DNA from: Streptosporangium lutulentum | GTDB lineage: Bacteria > Actinomycetota > Actinomycetes > Streptosporangiales > Streptosporangiaceae | Assembly: GCF_030811455.1 (NCBI RefSeq) | Contig: NZ_JAUSQU010000001.1 | Coordinates: forward strand, 7,564,001 to 7,628,000 | DNA: 64,000 bases | Direction of reading: 5' to 3' | In this document: positions 8,836 through 17,410 of the stretch, in pieces | How the letters are laid out: each line of letters starts with the position of its first letter | Position numbering within the stretch: position 1 is the stretch's first letter | The notes under the pieces: generated by a model | Seen by the model: only the letters and a program-made list of their open reading frames with translations | Told to the model about the DNA's origin: nothing | Database searches by the model: none | Program-made: the position numbers and the translations under genes

Positions 8836-9148
8836 GAAGGGATGTCTCCTTCCCCGCCCTCGATACAGAGTTTTATGCCTACTTGCTACCTCTGTCCATT
8901 TTGGCAGGGAGGGCAAGGCGAAAGTACCTCATGCGTCCTTGACCATCGAAGATCATCCCACGCATATCCCGCAAGTCACAGGTGACCGTCCTTCAATCCC
9001 GTCGATCGAGAATGAGCGGTAAGGATCGCTCGTCTCCCCCGTCAGCCTCGGCACTCAAGACAAGGTATGCATGGGAGGCGACGAGACGTCCGACTCCGCC
9101 AGAGCAAGCCAACCGATGCCGCCGAAAGCGCTCGATGTTCCAGCGGCC

Positions 9149-9790
9149 TCAGGCGCCGACTCCCATCGCCCTCTCGGCGAAACGCAGGAGTTCGGTGATC
9201 CGGAGGTGACAGTCGGCCGGGTCCTGGTGGGAGAAGGAAGAGCCGCTCCAGAGTCCTCCGGGAACGAGAAAATCCGCAGCGCGGTCCATGCCCAGCACCT
9301 CATCGAGGTGGAGCAGCCCGCCGAGGACCCAGTCCTGGTCGTAGTGGCAGTCGCGCTGCGACAGGTACCGCTCCAGGTAGGCGGCGAGGACATCAGCGTC
9401 CTCGGACTGTCCGAACCGGGTGAGAGCGAAACTGTAGCCCTGACCGGCGTAGACGAGATCGCTCTCTAGGAGCAGGTCGGTGAGGACTCCCCGGAACCGG
9501 ATCCGCCGGTCGAGACCGATGAGCCACGCGGCAGTGAGCCGCTCTCGCCAGCCGGCGAACTCTCCCGGCGCAAGCATGCATTCAAGCTCAGCGTCAGTGA
9601 CCTGCCGGGCATCGCGGCCCAACGCCTGGAGGAAGTCGGCTTGCCTCCAATCGGGCAGATCGAGGAAGTTGCCGTGAAGAAGATCGAGGTAGCGGCCGGT
9701 CTCCGACTCTGGTGTGCCGATCATGTAGCGCTCAAAGACCTCGAACTCCGGATCGTCTATCGGATCAGTCATGAACGCATCTTCTGACAT
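9149..9790 (-). CDS. DUF6000-like protein
   Basis: A 213-aa soluble protein. The segments WRERLTAAWLIGLDRRIRFR, YAGQGYSFALTRFG and DCHYDQDWVLGGLLHLDEVLG match my memory of the actinobacterial DUF6000 family. I cannot run a search to confirm it. The fold is probably all-alpha, and no catalytic residues are recognised. The function is unknown; small DUFs of this type are common near polymorphic toxins, so an immunity role is possible but unproven. The start is ATG 9790 with AGCAGG close upstream; ATG 9772 is the alternative. Spacer copy C lies immediately upstream. Confidence 0.7.
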   Translation of the reverse strand: MSEDAFMTDPIDDPEFEVFERYMIGTPESETGRYLDLLHGNFLDLPDWRQADFLQALGRDARQVTDAELECMLAPGEFAGWRERLTAAWLIGLDRRIRFRGVLTDLLLESDLVYAGQGYSFALTRFGQSEDADVLAAYLERYLSQRDCHYDQDWVLGGLLHLDEVLGMDRAADFLVPGGLWSGSSFSHQDPADCHLRITELLRFAERAMGVGA

Positions 9791-9900
9791 CCTGCTTGCA
9801 AATCGGGCCGATCGCGGGCCGTACGGACCGTGAGCTAGGCGACGGGCTCCCCGTAAGTGACCGTGACTGACCGCTGTTGACCGCCCTTAATGGCCCGCTA
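9785..9900. repeat. Spacer repeat copy C
   Basis: 9789-9819 matches 3407-3437 of copy A (CCTGCTTGCAA..GATCG.GGCCG). It is followed by a GTGA-rich run (GTAAGTGACCGTGACTGACC) like those ending copies A, D, E and F. Confidence 0.6.
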
Positions 9901-9934
9901 ATGCTGTGACCGGAAAGGTTCACTGGGTCTGAGG
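9898..9934. repeat. Left arm of a 37-bp inverted repeat around the IS3/IS30 nest
   Basis: The core GCTGTGACCGGAAAGGTTC reappears inverted at 12741-12777. The two arms enclose the whole IS3-IS30 nest plus 360 bp, but are not the ends of either IS. Confidence 0.75.
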
Positions 9935-10235
9935 TGCCCTGCATATTCCGGACAGTCGGCTACATAAGCTGACAGAAGTCTGGAAGAGGTAGGTACGTGA
10001 CGAGGCGTCGTAGGCAGTTCTCGCCGGAGTTCAAGGAAGAAGCCACCCGCATGGTGCTGGAGGGCGAGCGGACGGTCGCGTCGGTGGCGCGGGAGTTCGA
10101 CATCAACGCCAGCACTCTGGGCAGCTGGGTGAACCGGCATCGGATCGTGAGCACCCAAGACGAGCAGCGGCCGGTTTCCGGGCCGGAGCGGGCGCGGATC
10201 CGGGAGCTGGAGCGGGAGAACGCGGAGTTGCGTGA

Positions 10236-11438
10236 CTTAGATTCAAACGATCAACGCAACGCTGCTAGTGGATGGGTGGATCGTGGCTCGGATGGGTCGG
10301 CCGGGAATGTCGGATGCGATGAAAGAAGACTTGTGGCGGCGGTGGCGCGCCGGTGACTCCATCAGCGTGATCTCCCGGGCACTGGGCAAGCCCCCGGGGT
10401 CGGTTTTCACGGTGCTGAAGCACCATGGCGGCATCGCGCCGGCCGAGCGGGTGCGCCGGACCGACCGTTTGAGCGCCGAGGACCGGGAATCGATCTCTCG
10501 CGGCATCGAGGCTGGAGCCTCACTACGTTCGATCGCCATGTCGATCGGCCGCCCGGCATCCACGGTGAGCCGTGAGGTCGCCCGCAACGGCGGCCGAGTG
10601 AAGTACCGTGCGGTCGCCGCCGAGCAACGCGCTCAAGAGCAGGCACGTCGCCCAAAACCGTCCGCCCTGCAGGACAACCCGGTGCTGCGCCAGCTGGTGA
10701 TCGAACTGCTCGACAACGAGTGGTCCCCGGAGCAGATCGTGGGACATCTGCGGCTGATGCACGCCGGCAACCCGCTCATGCGGATCAGCCACGAAAGCAT
10801 CTACCGCGCGATCTACACGACTCGCTGGAAAGTGATCCCGCGTGAGCTGTGCACCAAGCTGCGCACGCGCCGTCCCATCCGCAAAAACAAGAAGAACACG
10901 GTCAAGGGCCAGTGGCGTTCCCAGATCACCGGGGCACGGCCGATCGAGGAACGGCCTGACGCAGCCAACGCCCGAACCGAGCTCGGCCACCTCGAAGGCG
11001 ATCTCATCGTCGGAGCCAAGAACAGCCAGGTCGCGACGCTGGTCGACCGCAAGTCCCGCTACCTGACCATGGTCGCGCTACCCAGCCGTCACACCACGAC
11101 GGTCATCCCTGCCCTGCAGCAGGCGTTCTCACTGATGGATGCTCGCCTGCTCAGCACTCTGACCTGGGACCGCGGTATGGAACTCGCCAGCCACCAGCTA
11201 CTGACCGAAGCGACCGGCGTCGACGTCTTCTTCGCGGCACCGCGCAGCCCATGGCAGCGGGGCACAAACGAGAACACGAACAAACTGATCCGGCAATATC
11301 TACCAAAAGGCATCGATCTGAGCCTGTACAGCCAAGCTGACCTCGACGCCCTGGCCGCCCGACTGAACAACCGCCCCCGCAAGTGCCTCGGCTACCGAAC
11401 CCCGGCCCAATGTGTTGCCTTGACTCTTTGAATCTAAG
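10236..11438 (+). mobile_element. IS30-family insertion sequence (1203 bp), nested
   Basis: The ends share CTTAGATTCAAA, with further matches to about 25 bp (left ..CGATCAACGCAAC, right ..GAGTCAAGGCAAC). It lies inside orfA of the IS3 element. No target duplication is visible. Confidence 0.88.
10268..11431 (+). CDS. IS30-family transposase
   Basis: A 387-aa transposase. The N-terminal region carries HTH motifs (SIAMSIGRPASTVSREVARNG). The catalytic DDE core has D in GHLEGDLIVG, D in LTWDRGMEL and E in RGTNENTNKLIRQYLPKG, ending with the family signature RLNNRPRKCLGYRTPAQC. Full length and apparently intact. The GTG start gives the longest frame; ATG 10292 is an alternative. Confidence 0.92.
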   Translation: MDGWIVARMGRPGMSDAMKEDLWRRWRAGDSISVISRALGKPPGSVFTVLKHHGGIAPAERVRRTDRLSAEDRESISRGIEAGASLRSIAMSIGRPASTVSREVARNGGRVKYRAVAAEQRAQEQARRPKPSALQDNPVLRQLVIELLDNEWSPEQIVGHLRLMHAGNPLMRISHESIYRAIYTTRWKVIPRELCTKLRTRRPIRKNKKNTVKGQWRSQITGARPIEERPDAANARTELGHLEGDLIVGAKNSQVATLVDRKSRYLTMVALPSRHTTTVIPALQQAFSLMDARLLSTLTWDRGMELASHQLLTEATGVDVFFAAPRSPWQRGTNENTNKLIRQYLPKGIDLSLYSQADLDALAARLNNRPRKCLGYRTPAQCVALTL

Positions 11439-11464
11439 GCCGCCTTCTTCGCGGCCGAGAGTCG

Positions 11465-12349
11465 ATGACGCTCGCCAAGTACGAGCTGATCGACGCGGAG
11501 AAGGCCTGCCACTCCATCGTCAAGATGTGCGCCTGGCTGGGGGTGTCTCGCTCGGGCTACTACGAATGGCGTGAGCGGCCGGCCTCGGCCACCGCGCAAC
11601 GCCGGACACTGCTGGCAGCCCTGGTCGCCGAGATCTTCACCGACTCGCACGAGACCTACGGCTACCGGCGCGTCCACGCGGCCCTGCTGCGCCGCGGCGA
11701 GCACTGCTCAGCCGAACTGGTACGCGCCTTGATGCGCACACTGGGCCTGATCCCGGCCCAGGTACGGGCGTTTCGGCCCACCACCACCGTGCAAGGCGAC
11801 TTTCGCGGTATCCCCGACCTGGTCGGCCGCGACTTCACCGCCACCCGGCCGGGAATCAAACTGGTCGGCGACATCACCTATATCCGCACCTGGGAGGGCT
11901 TCCTGTACCTGGCCACCGTGATCGACTGCCACAGCAAAGCGGTCCTTGGCTGGGCAATGGCCGACCACTACCGCACCGACCTGATCAAGGGTGCGATCCG
12001 GATGGCCGTCGGCACTGGCCTGCTCCAGCTCGGCGCCGTGTTCCATGCCGACCGCGGCTCGAACTACACCAGCGACGAGTTCGGTCGTTTCCTGGCCGGC
12101 CTGGGCATCCGCCGCTCGGTCGGCCGCACCGGGGTCTGCTACGACAACGCGATGGCCGAGTCGTTCTTCAGCGCGATCAAGAACGAATGGCTGCACCGGT
12201 TCGTCTTCACCACCCGAGCCAAGGCAAGACGGCAGGTCATCCGCTACATCGAAGGGTTCTACAACCACCGGCGCCTGCACTCCGCGCTCGGCTACCGGCC
12301 ACCTCTAGAAGTACTCAACGAGTCCCTTTCAACCCAAACAGCCACATAG
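11465..12349 (+). CDS. IS3-family transposase OrfB
   Basis: A 294-aa DDE transposase whose ATG overlaps the orfA stop (ATGA). It has an HTH_21 domain (LGVSRSGYYEWRERP..ETYGYRRVHAALL) and an rve core with D in LVGDITYIRTWEG, D in FHADRGSNYTSDEF and E in NAMAESFFSAIKNEWLH, then the tail RRLHSALGYRPPLE. The coding sequence is intact, but its partner orfA is broken by the IS30, which may also alter its expression. Confidence 0.9.
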   Translation: MTLAKYELIDAEKACHSIVKMCAWLGVSRSGYYEWRERPASATAQRRTLLAALVAEIFTDSHETYGYRRVHAALLRRGEHCSAELVRALMRTLGLIPAQVRAFRPTTTVQGDFRGIPDLVGRDFTATRPGIKLVGDITYIRTWEGFLYLATVIDCHSKAVLGWAMADHYRTDLIKGAIRMAVGTGLLQLGAVFHADRGSNYTSDEFGRFLAGLGIRRSVGRTGVCYDNAMAESFFSAIKNEWLHRFVFTTRAKARRQVIRYIEGFYNHRRLHSALGYRPPLEVLNESLSTQTAT

Positions 12350-12378
12350 GCTACGCCCATAAGACGGCTGTCCGGAAT

Positions 12379-12866
12379 CACCATGGCCCCTCAGTCAGCG
12401 ACGCGTGCTGATGCTCGCGTTGGCCAGGGATCTGTGCATTGGTCATCTGTCGGCAGTGGTGGCTATGGTCGTGGTGCGCGGTCGGCATCCGAGGAATCCA
12501 ACTCCGTAATGAAGCAGCCTCCCTGGTTCTGTGTGGGGGTGGTCCCGAACTCACCCAAGGACCTATCCAACGGCCAGGCATCAGTCGAGGGCCGAGGGTC
12601 ACCTGTCAGCGCCGACCGCGCAGCACGCACCCGAGATCGGTTATTCCTGGCTGGTGCTGTGGCACGAAATGCTCATTGGCTCCGGCCATGAGGTCTCGCA
12701 AGAGCATCCCTCCAACGAGTGCTTTTCTCGCTACAGAGCGCCTCACAACTCGGTGAACCTTTCCGGTCACAGCACTAATGGCCCGGCGATCACCTTGGCC
12801 CGTCTCCTCGCGACCCTCGCAAGCTGCCTGCCAGGCGTGACATTGCAAGTGTGTGCGGAGCCTTGA
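12379..12866. other. Degraded region with short coding-like remnants
   Basis: No intact gene. A plus-strand frame around 12620-12740 reads like the end of a real protein (PEIGYSWLVLWHEMLIGSGHEVSQ), but it has no start and no recognised family. The right arm of the 37-bp inverted repeat lies inside. The rest looks non-coding. Confidence 0.45.
12741..12777. repeat. Right arm of the 37-bp inverted repeat
   Basis: Reverse complement of 9898-9934 with a few mismatches (core GAACCTTTCCGGTCACAGC). It lies 363 bp beyond the right end of the IS3 element. Confidence 0.75.
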
Positions 12867-13379
12867 ATGATGGTGAACACCTCAGACGAAGGCGGCATGG
12901 TGGACTTTGCGGTCAGATACGAACCCACTCCCGATGAAGTAGCGCGAGCACTCAAACAGGGCTTCAGGCGACAACTCAAAGCCACCTATCGGGTACTACC
13001 GCCGGTTCTGATCGTCTCGGGCCTCGTCTGCATCCTGGTTGGTAACGTCAGCCTGGGAGTCGGCATGCTCGTCGGCGCGGTCGTGTTCCCGCTCATAGCG
13101 ACCTGGTCGATCGGCCGGACTGCCAAGCGACAGCTCACATACCTCTGCGTGCCTACCACACTCCGAATGACCAGCGACGGGTACGAGTGTCGAACCGACC
13201 AATCCACCACCACGATGCAGTGGTCCCTGTTCGGACGAGTCGAGACCACCCCCGAGTTCTGGTTGTTCTTTGTGAACAAGCAGTGCGCGGGTTTTCTCCC
13301 CAGGCGCGCCTTCGACAGCGAGCAACAGGCCGAACTCGACGGCTTCTTCGCCGCGCGGCAGAACGCAGGAGTTACCTGA
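12867..13379 (+). CDS. YcxB-like membrane protein
   Basis: A 170-aa protein. The hydrophilic N-terminal segment (VRYEPTPDEVARALKQGFRRQ) precedes two closely spaced transmembrane helices (about residues 44-60 and 64-82). A C-terminal PH-like domain follows (TLRMTSDGYECRTDQSTTTMQWSLFGRVETTPEFWLFFV..FLPRRAF). This order matches the YcxB family (DUF/YcxB-like C-terminal domain), membrane proteins of unknown function. ATGs at 12867 and 12870 are both possible. It stands alone, without operon partners. Confidence 0.75.
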   Translation: MMVNTSDEGGMVDFAVRYEPTPDEVARALKQGFRRQLKATYRVLPPVLIVSGLVCILVGNVSLGVGMLVGAVVFPLIATWSIGRTAKRQLTYLCVPTTLRMTSDGYECRTDQSTTTMQWSLFGRVETTPEFWLFFVNKQCAGFLPRRAFDSEQQAELDGFFAARQNAGVT

Positions 13380-13789
13380 AATACTGACCTGTATTCCCCT
13401 TTTCTTCTAACGATTACGGCACCCCAAACCAGACCTCTTCCTTATCAGGGCCATCCCACCCATGATCAGAGGCCCCTGACCCGCCTTCGGATGGTGCTGG
13501 ACGGGTGCGATCGTGAGCTGTTGTGAGGGGCTGTTGCAGTACTCGTTTCAGTAGACAGCCTCTCGAACATCGCGTATCTCGAATCGTGATCCTGCGGATT
13601 AAAAGATCGCCCTCGGGCTGTTCCGGACAGTTCAATGCAGGTCGTGAGCCGCACACGATCCACCCTGAACGGCTCTGAACGCCCCTGTATTGCAACCCCA
13701 GTGCCCGAATGGAATTGGCATGGTGATCAGGAGACAGGTGCGCGACAGCACAGTGATCTTGTCAGTGGAGCCCCCTATGCTCCTCGACC
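13380..13789. other. Intergenic stretch in the island
   Basis: No supported gene. It is less GC-biased in codon structure than its neighbours and open frames on both strands are short. I see no hairpin or clear repeat of the A-F spacer family. Confidence 0.4.
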
Positions 13790-14323
13790 ATGGAAAGAGA
13801 CGAAACTCCTGCGGTGGAAACCGCACAGATGGATATCGAAGTGCACTACAGCCATGCTTACCTCGTCGATGAGGATGACGACTGCTATCCAGACGGCATG
13901 TTGGACGACTCTCCAACTCACCCCGTTGGGATCATCCGAGTGGAGAAGGGCATCGCCTTCCTGGTCACCGGCCTTCACACAGGCACGGTGAGCTTCACCG
14001 TAGCTGTAGCCGATCAGGATCCGGGTGCCGACCTTGAGGGCTATGAAGACATAGTAGAGATCAGCTTCGAGTCGCCGTCAGGTTACATCTCGCTGTATGA
14101 ATCGGGGGGTGCAGGCGTTCACGGCATCCCTTCGTTATCCGCCGGCCCCGGGACGTATCGCTTCCGGTATCACGCACGTGGAATGGACGCCGCCCGGGAA
14201 GAGAATTTTTCCGATGCGGTGATCGATCACTACCTCCTCCAAATTTGGCCGGCGTCACACCATGATTCCGTCGTACTCAAGTCCACCAGCTCATATTTCC
14301 GATACTGGCTGAGCGCCGGGTGA
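13790..14323 (+). CDS. Hypothetical soluble protein, beta-rich
   Basis: A 177-aa acidic protein with alternating beta-strand-like segments (IGFLV-like AFLVTGLHTGTVSFTVAVAD, VEISFESPSGYISLYE, GTYRFRYHARGMD) and the C-terminal motif IDHYLLQIWPA. That motif occurs in a group of actinobacterial proteins with no assigned function. There is no signal peptide or membrane helix. The start is ATG 13790; ATG 13829 (MDIEVHYSH) is an alternative since neither has a strong ribosome site. A single-gene unit, followed by spacer copy D. Confidence 0.65.
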   Translation: MERDETPAVETAQMDIEVHYSHAYLVDEDDDCYPDGMLDDSPTHPVGIIRVEKGIAFLVTGLHTGTVSFTVAVADQDPGADLEGYEDIVEISFESPSGYISLYESGGAGVHGIPSLSAGPGTYRFRYHARGMDAAREENFSDAVIDHYLLQIWPASHHDSVVLKSTSSYFRYWLSAG

Positions 14324-14354
14324 TGCGGTAAGACCAGTACGGAAGAGATCGGGC

Positions 14355-14640
14355 GGCGTCGTCAGCTTAGGAAGTCTCTGACGCACTTGGCCCCTGAGCT
14401 GGCGAAGCGCTGACCTGCGGGGGAGCGGGCCGAGTACCCGTGGTTCCCCGTGAGTCCCCCTTGTTCACCCTCCTGACGGGCACGCAACGGGCACGACGTG
14501 ACCTTCTAATCCGTAGATCCCCAAACGATGTCCAGGGACGTTCAGACTAGTTCGCCGCGTTGGGTGCCAGTGGTCCGGCCGTTCGTATCAGTCCAGCTCG
14601 GTCCGAGGTCGTACGGCCCGTTGGCTCCCACATCGCTGGG
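14355..14640. repeat. Spacer repeat copy D
   Basis: The first half (14358-14500, CAGCTTAGGAAGTCTCTGAC.., then GTGAGTCCCC and CCTCCTGACGGGCACGC) matches copies E and F. The second half (14503-14636, ATCCGTAGATCCCCAAACG..) matches copy A. It therefore links the two parts of the family and shows that they belong together. Confidence 0.7.
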
Positions 14641-15070
14641 AGTCCAGCGCTTCATGGCAGGCTGACCCCGGTGACCCGCGGCTCCGACAAGACCTTCCCA
14701 GTAGACAAGCTGAGCGCTCTTCGGCTTGGAAGGTCCCTCGTCGCTGAAGTCGAGGCGAGCCGGCCAGCGTACCGGGCCTGGGTCGAGATCCGCCCTCTAC
14801 GAACCCACGCCGACAATGGCGCTCGGCGAGAAGGCTGGACCCGCACCGATGCAAAACGTGCCTTCCAGCTGACACATTGCGAATATGTCACCGAGCACCT
14901 CGACGGCTGGGACTACGACATCGGAAGCAACGAGATCAAACGCACACTCGCCGCTGACGAGGCGCAACTTCTCGTCGTCCTCCAAGACTGGGGCGTACCA
15001 CTGTCAACGACGTCTGAATCCTGACCCCCTATCGTCGTCTGAAAATTGACCCCTCTCGCGTATTTGATCG

Positions 15071-15889
15071 TTACTGGTCGTTGCTGGGATTGGCCGCGGG
15101 CACGCGGCCAAGGTCACGGTTTTTGAGGCGGTAGCTGTCTCCCTTCAAACTGATGACTTCGGCGTGGTGGACCAGCCGGTCGATCATGGCGGCGGCCACA
15201 ACATCGTCGCCGAACACCTCGCCCCAGCGTCCGAAAGGTTTGTTGCTGGTGACGATCAAACTGGCCCGCTCATAGCGACTGGAGACCAACTGGAAGAACA
15301 GATTGGCCGCCTCCGGTTCGAAGGGGATGTAGCCGACCTCGTCCACGATCAGCACCGGGATCCGAGACAACTTGATGAGCTCGCCCTGCAGCATGCCGGC
15401 GGCATGGGCATCGGCCAGCCGGGCCACCCACTGGGCGGCGGTGGCGAAAGCGACCCGGTGACCGGCCTGACACGCCCGGATCCCCAACCCGATGGACAGA
15501 TGGGTCTTGCCGGTGCCGGGCGGGCCGAGGAAGACCACGTTGTCCTTGGCGGTGACGAAGTCCAGCGCGCCCAGATGCGCGATGACCTCACGCTTGAGAG
15601 AGCGCTGGTGGTCGTAGTCGAAGTCCTCCAACGCCTTGCGGGCCGGAAAGCGGGCGAAGCGGATCCGGGCCTCGCCGCCGTGTGATTCCCGGGCGGCGAC
15701 CTCGCGTTGCAGGCAGGCGGCCAAGAACTCCTCATGCGTCCAGGACTCGGCCCTGGCCCGCTCGGCCAGCCGATCGATGGAGGCCGCCAGGGATGGGGCC
15801 TTGAGCACCCGGGTCAGATAGGCCAGCTCGGCCGCGACGTTGCGGCCGCTGGTCGTGGTGGTGGTGTTCGTGCCGGTCGCGGTCATCAC
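15071..15889 (-). CDS. istB: IstB-like AAA+ ATPase, IS21 A
   Basis: A 272-aa transposition helper of the DnaA/DnaC-like AAA+ group. Walker A is GPPGTGKTHLSI and Walker B is IPVLIVDEVGYIP; a sensor-1-like SLIVTSNKPFGRWGEVFGD follows. It assembles on DNA and stimulates the IstA transposase, directing target choice. It overlaps istA by 4 bp (ATGA), the standard IS21 layout. Intact. Confidence 0.93.
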   Translation of the reverse strand: MMTATGTNTTTTTSGRNVAAELAYLTRVLKAPSLAASIDRLAERARAESWTHEEFLAACLQREVAARESHGGEARIRFARFPARKALEDFDYDHQRSLKREVIAHLGALDFVTAKDNVVFLGPPGTGKTHLSIGLGIRACQAGHRVAFATAAQWVARLADAHAAGMLQGELIKLSRIPVLIVDEVGYIPFEPEAANLFFQLVSSRYERASLIVTSNKPFGRWGEVFGDDVVAAAMIDRLVHHAEVISLKGDSYRLKNRDLGRVPAANPSNDQ

Positions 15890-17127
15890 GCCACTCCCTC
15901 GATGCCGAGCAACGCGTCGTAGTCACTCAACCGACGCTGCTCGACCTCAACCTCAGCGGGGGCCCCGGCTGTGGCCGGGGCAGGGGTCGTGCGCAGGCCG
16001 GTGCGGCGCATCGCGGCGGCCACCTGCGCATGCAGCGCATCGGTGATGGTCTGGTGCGGCGCCCAGCACCGCCGGTGGCGGGCCACCAACTGCCCGCCGC
16101 AGGTCACCGTGACCTCCTCCAAGGAGGCGACCACCTCCACCAGACGGCCGATCACCGAGGGATGGACCGAGTAGTCACACGAGGCGATCCGCACATAGTG
16201 ATCACGCGCCAGCCGAGTTGAGGTGCGCCAGCCCACGGCCGGCGCGATCGGCGGCAACGCCACCATCGCCGCCAGATCGGCGTGCAGCCGATCCAGCGGA
16301 CGGCACTGGATACGCCGGTGATGGCGGCTGTTGGCCCGGGGCAGCCAGGCGGCCAGCTGGGCGTTGAAGTCCTGCGGCGAAGCAAAATCGCGGCCGGGCA
16401 GAAACGAGGTCTCCAGATAGCCGTTGGCCCGCTCGACCAGCCCCTTGGCCTCGGGATCTCCCGGACGGCACTGCGCGATGCGCACCCCCAGCGCTCCGCG
16501 AAAAGCATGGGCGTCCGCGGTGAGCTGCGGTTTGCCGCCCCGCCACTGGCCGATCGCGGACTCGTTGTCCCACACCAGCGTCTTGGGCACCGCGCCCAGC
16601 TCCGACAACAAAGCCCAGTGCCCGGAAAACAGATCCCCCGCGGTGCGCGAAGGCAGCATCCGGGCCATCATCCACCGCGAGTATCCGCTGACGATGACCA
16701 GCACCGGCGGGCTGGCCAGATGCCCAGCCCCCACCGGCACCTTCACCGGCGGAAACCACAGATCACATTGGGCCAGCTCGCCCGCGTGATAGGTGGTCCG
16801 CGACGCCGGATCGACCGGCTGGAACTGCGGCCGCAGCACACGGATCCGGTCTTTGAGGACCGTGAGCGAGCGCTCCCAGCCGATCCGCTCGGCGATCACC
16901 GTCGCGGGCATGGTCGGAAACTCCGCCAGCAGCGCCCGGATCCGCGGTTCGGCCGCGTCCACGATCGATCCCTTGCCCACCCGCTCATATGCTGGCGGTG
17001 CATCGGCCGCCAGCGCCCGTTTCACGGTGTTCTTCGAGATGCCCATATGCCGAGCGATCGCCTTGATCGGCATCGTCTCGGCTCGATGCAACCGGCGGAT
17101 CTCCGCCCAGTCCTCCACCTTGATCAC
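15886..17127 (-). CDS. istA: IstA-like transposase, IS21 A
   Basis: A 413-aa DDE transposase. The N-terminal HTH (EIRRLHRAETMPIKAIARHMGISKNTVKRAL) is followed by an rve core with D in LAQCDLWFPP, D in TLVWDNESAIG and E in DPEAKGLVERANGYLE, and a C-terminal beta-barrel region (DHYVRIASCDYSVHPSVIGR). The length is typical. It is read from inside the right terminal repeats and has no visible lesion. Confidence 0.92.
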   Translation of the reverse strand: MIKVEDWAEIRRLHRAETMPIKAIARHMGISKNTVKRALAADAPPAYERVGKGSIVDAAEPRIRALLAEFPTMPATVIAERIGWERSLTVLKDRIRVLRPQFQPVDPASRTTYHAGELAQCDLWFPPVKVPVGAGHLASPPVLVIVSGYSRWMMARMLPSRTAGDLFSGHWALLSELGAVPKTLVWDNESAIGQWRGGKPQLTADAHAFRGALGVRIAQCRPGDPEAKGLVERANGYLETSFLPGRDFASPQDFNAQLAAWLPRANSRHHRRIQCRPLDRLHADLAAMVALPPIAPAVGWRTSTRLARDHYVRIASCDYSVHPSVIGRLVEVVASLEEVTVTCGGQLVARHRRCWAPHQTITDALHAQVAAAMRRTGLRTTPAPATAGAPAEVEVEQRRLSDYDALLGIEGVA

Positions 17128-17251
17128 CCTCCAGAGTGACTACAAGGGGGGTCAATTTTCGGCCGTCGCCACGGGGTCAGTTTTCACCCGTCGTCGACAA
17201 CCACCCGAGTATTTCTCCTACCCGTGGGACACCGAATTCCCGGCTTAGCGC

Positions 17252-17405
17252 ACTATCAGCTTGGGAAGCGGCTGCTGATCCTGACGTCCTGAGCTGGGGA
17301 AACGGGGGTGCAGGTCAAGGCGGGTCGAGTGACCGTGAGTCCCCGTGAGTGACCGCGGTTCCCCGCCTGTTCTGGCACGCATCTGGCACGCGATCAAGAT
17401 TGCGA
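17252..17405. repeat. Spacer repeat copy E
   Basis: It begins CAGCTTGGGAAGCGGCTG, contains CCTGAGCTGGGGAAA, GTGAGTCCCCGTGAGTGACC and a TGGCACGCATCTGGCACGC doublet, all matching copies D and F in the same order. It ends against the IS982 at 17411. Confidence 0.65.
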
Positions 17406-17410
17406 CCATA

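Larger units (their letters stand above)
7329..8908 (-). mobile_element. IS3-family insertion sequence (about 1580 bp)
   Basis: The element carries orfA and orfB overlapping by 4 bp. Its probable ends are CCTGTCAATTTGATCA on the left and CCTGCCAAAATGGACA read inward on the right, imperfect inverted repeats. I see no clear target duplication, so boundaries are accurate only to a few bases. Confidence 0.8.
7262..8990. repeat. Spacer repeat copy B, interrupted by an IS3-type element
   Basis: The left part 7262-7328 (GCGGTTTTCAAGAGGGCTG..) and right part 8909-8970 (AAGATCATCCCACGCATATC..) match consecutive parts of copy A (3136-3250). The IS at 7329-8908 thus inserted into a pre-existing spacer. 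The stretch GCGGTTTTCAAGA also resembles a tRNA-Ser(TGA) anticodon arm (compare 49120-49130). Confidence 0.65.
9997..11468 (+). pseudogene. IS3 OrfA, interrupted by IS30 and partly deleted
   Basis: The left piece (9997-10235) encodes an HTH_Tnp_1 domain (FSPEFKEEATRMVLEGERTVASVAREFDI) and the start of the coiled coil (RIRELERENAELR). The right piece (11439-11468) encodes only the usual tail AAFFAAESR. About ten codons of the normal coiled coil are missing, and joining the pieces does not restore the frame. The IS30 insertion was therefore accompanied by a small deletion. Confidence 0.8.
9945..12378 (+). mobile_element. IS3-family element split by an IS30 insertion
   Basis: The ends are ATTCCGGACAGTCGGCT on the left and ATTCCGGACAGCCGTCT read inward on the right. 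OrfA is interrupted at 10236-11438 by an IS30 element; orfB is intact. No matching target duplication is evident. OrfA has lost material at the IS30 junction, so this IS3 is probably no longer autonomous. Confidence 0.85.
15002..17199 (-). mobile_element. IS21-family element A (2198 bp)
   Basis: The ends start TGTCAACGACG on the left and TGTCGACGACG read inward on the right. Both are followed by two internal TGACCCC repeats about 22 bp apart, the multiple terminal repeats typical of IS21. It is flanked by the 5-bp duplication ACCAC (14997-15001 / 17200-17204). Confidence 0.93.
14671..17248 (+). pseudogene. Hypothetical gene split by an IS21 element
   Basis: The coding pieces are 14671-15001 and 17205-17248. 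Removing the IS21 and one ACCAC duplication rejoins the frame (..LQDWGVP-PEYFSYPWDTEFPA) to give 124 aa. As it stands the 5' piece reads seven foreign residues and stops at 15024, so a nearly full-length product of 117 aa may still be made. It has a GTG start and is soluble, with acidic and aromatic patches. No family is recognised. Confidence 0.75.

Noticed and set aside
15071-17127. Tn7-like or phage-related ATPase/transposase pair
   Set aside because: The gene order, ATGA overlap, double TGACCCC terminal repeats and 5-bp duplication identify an ordinary IS21.
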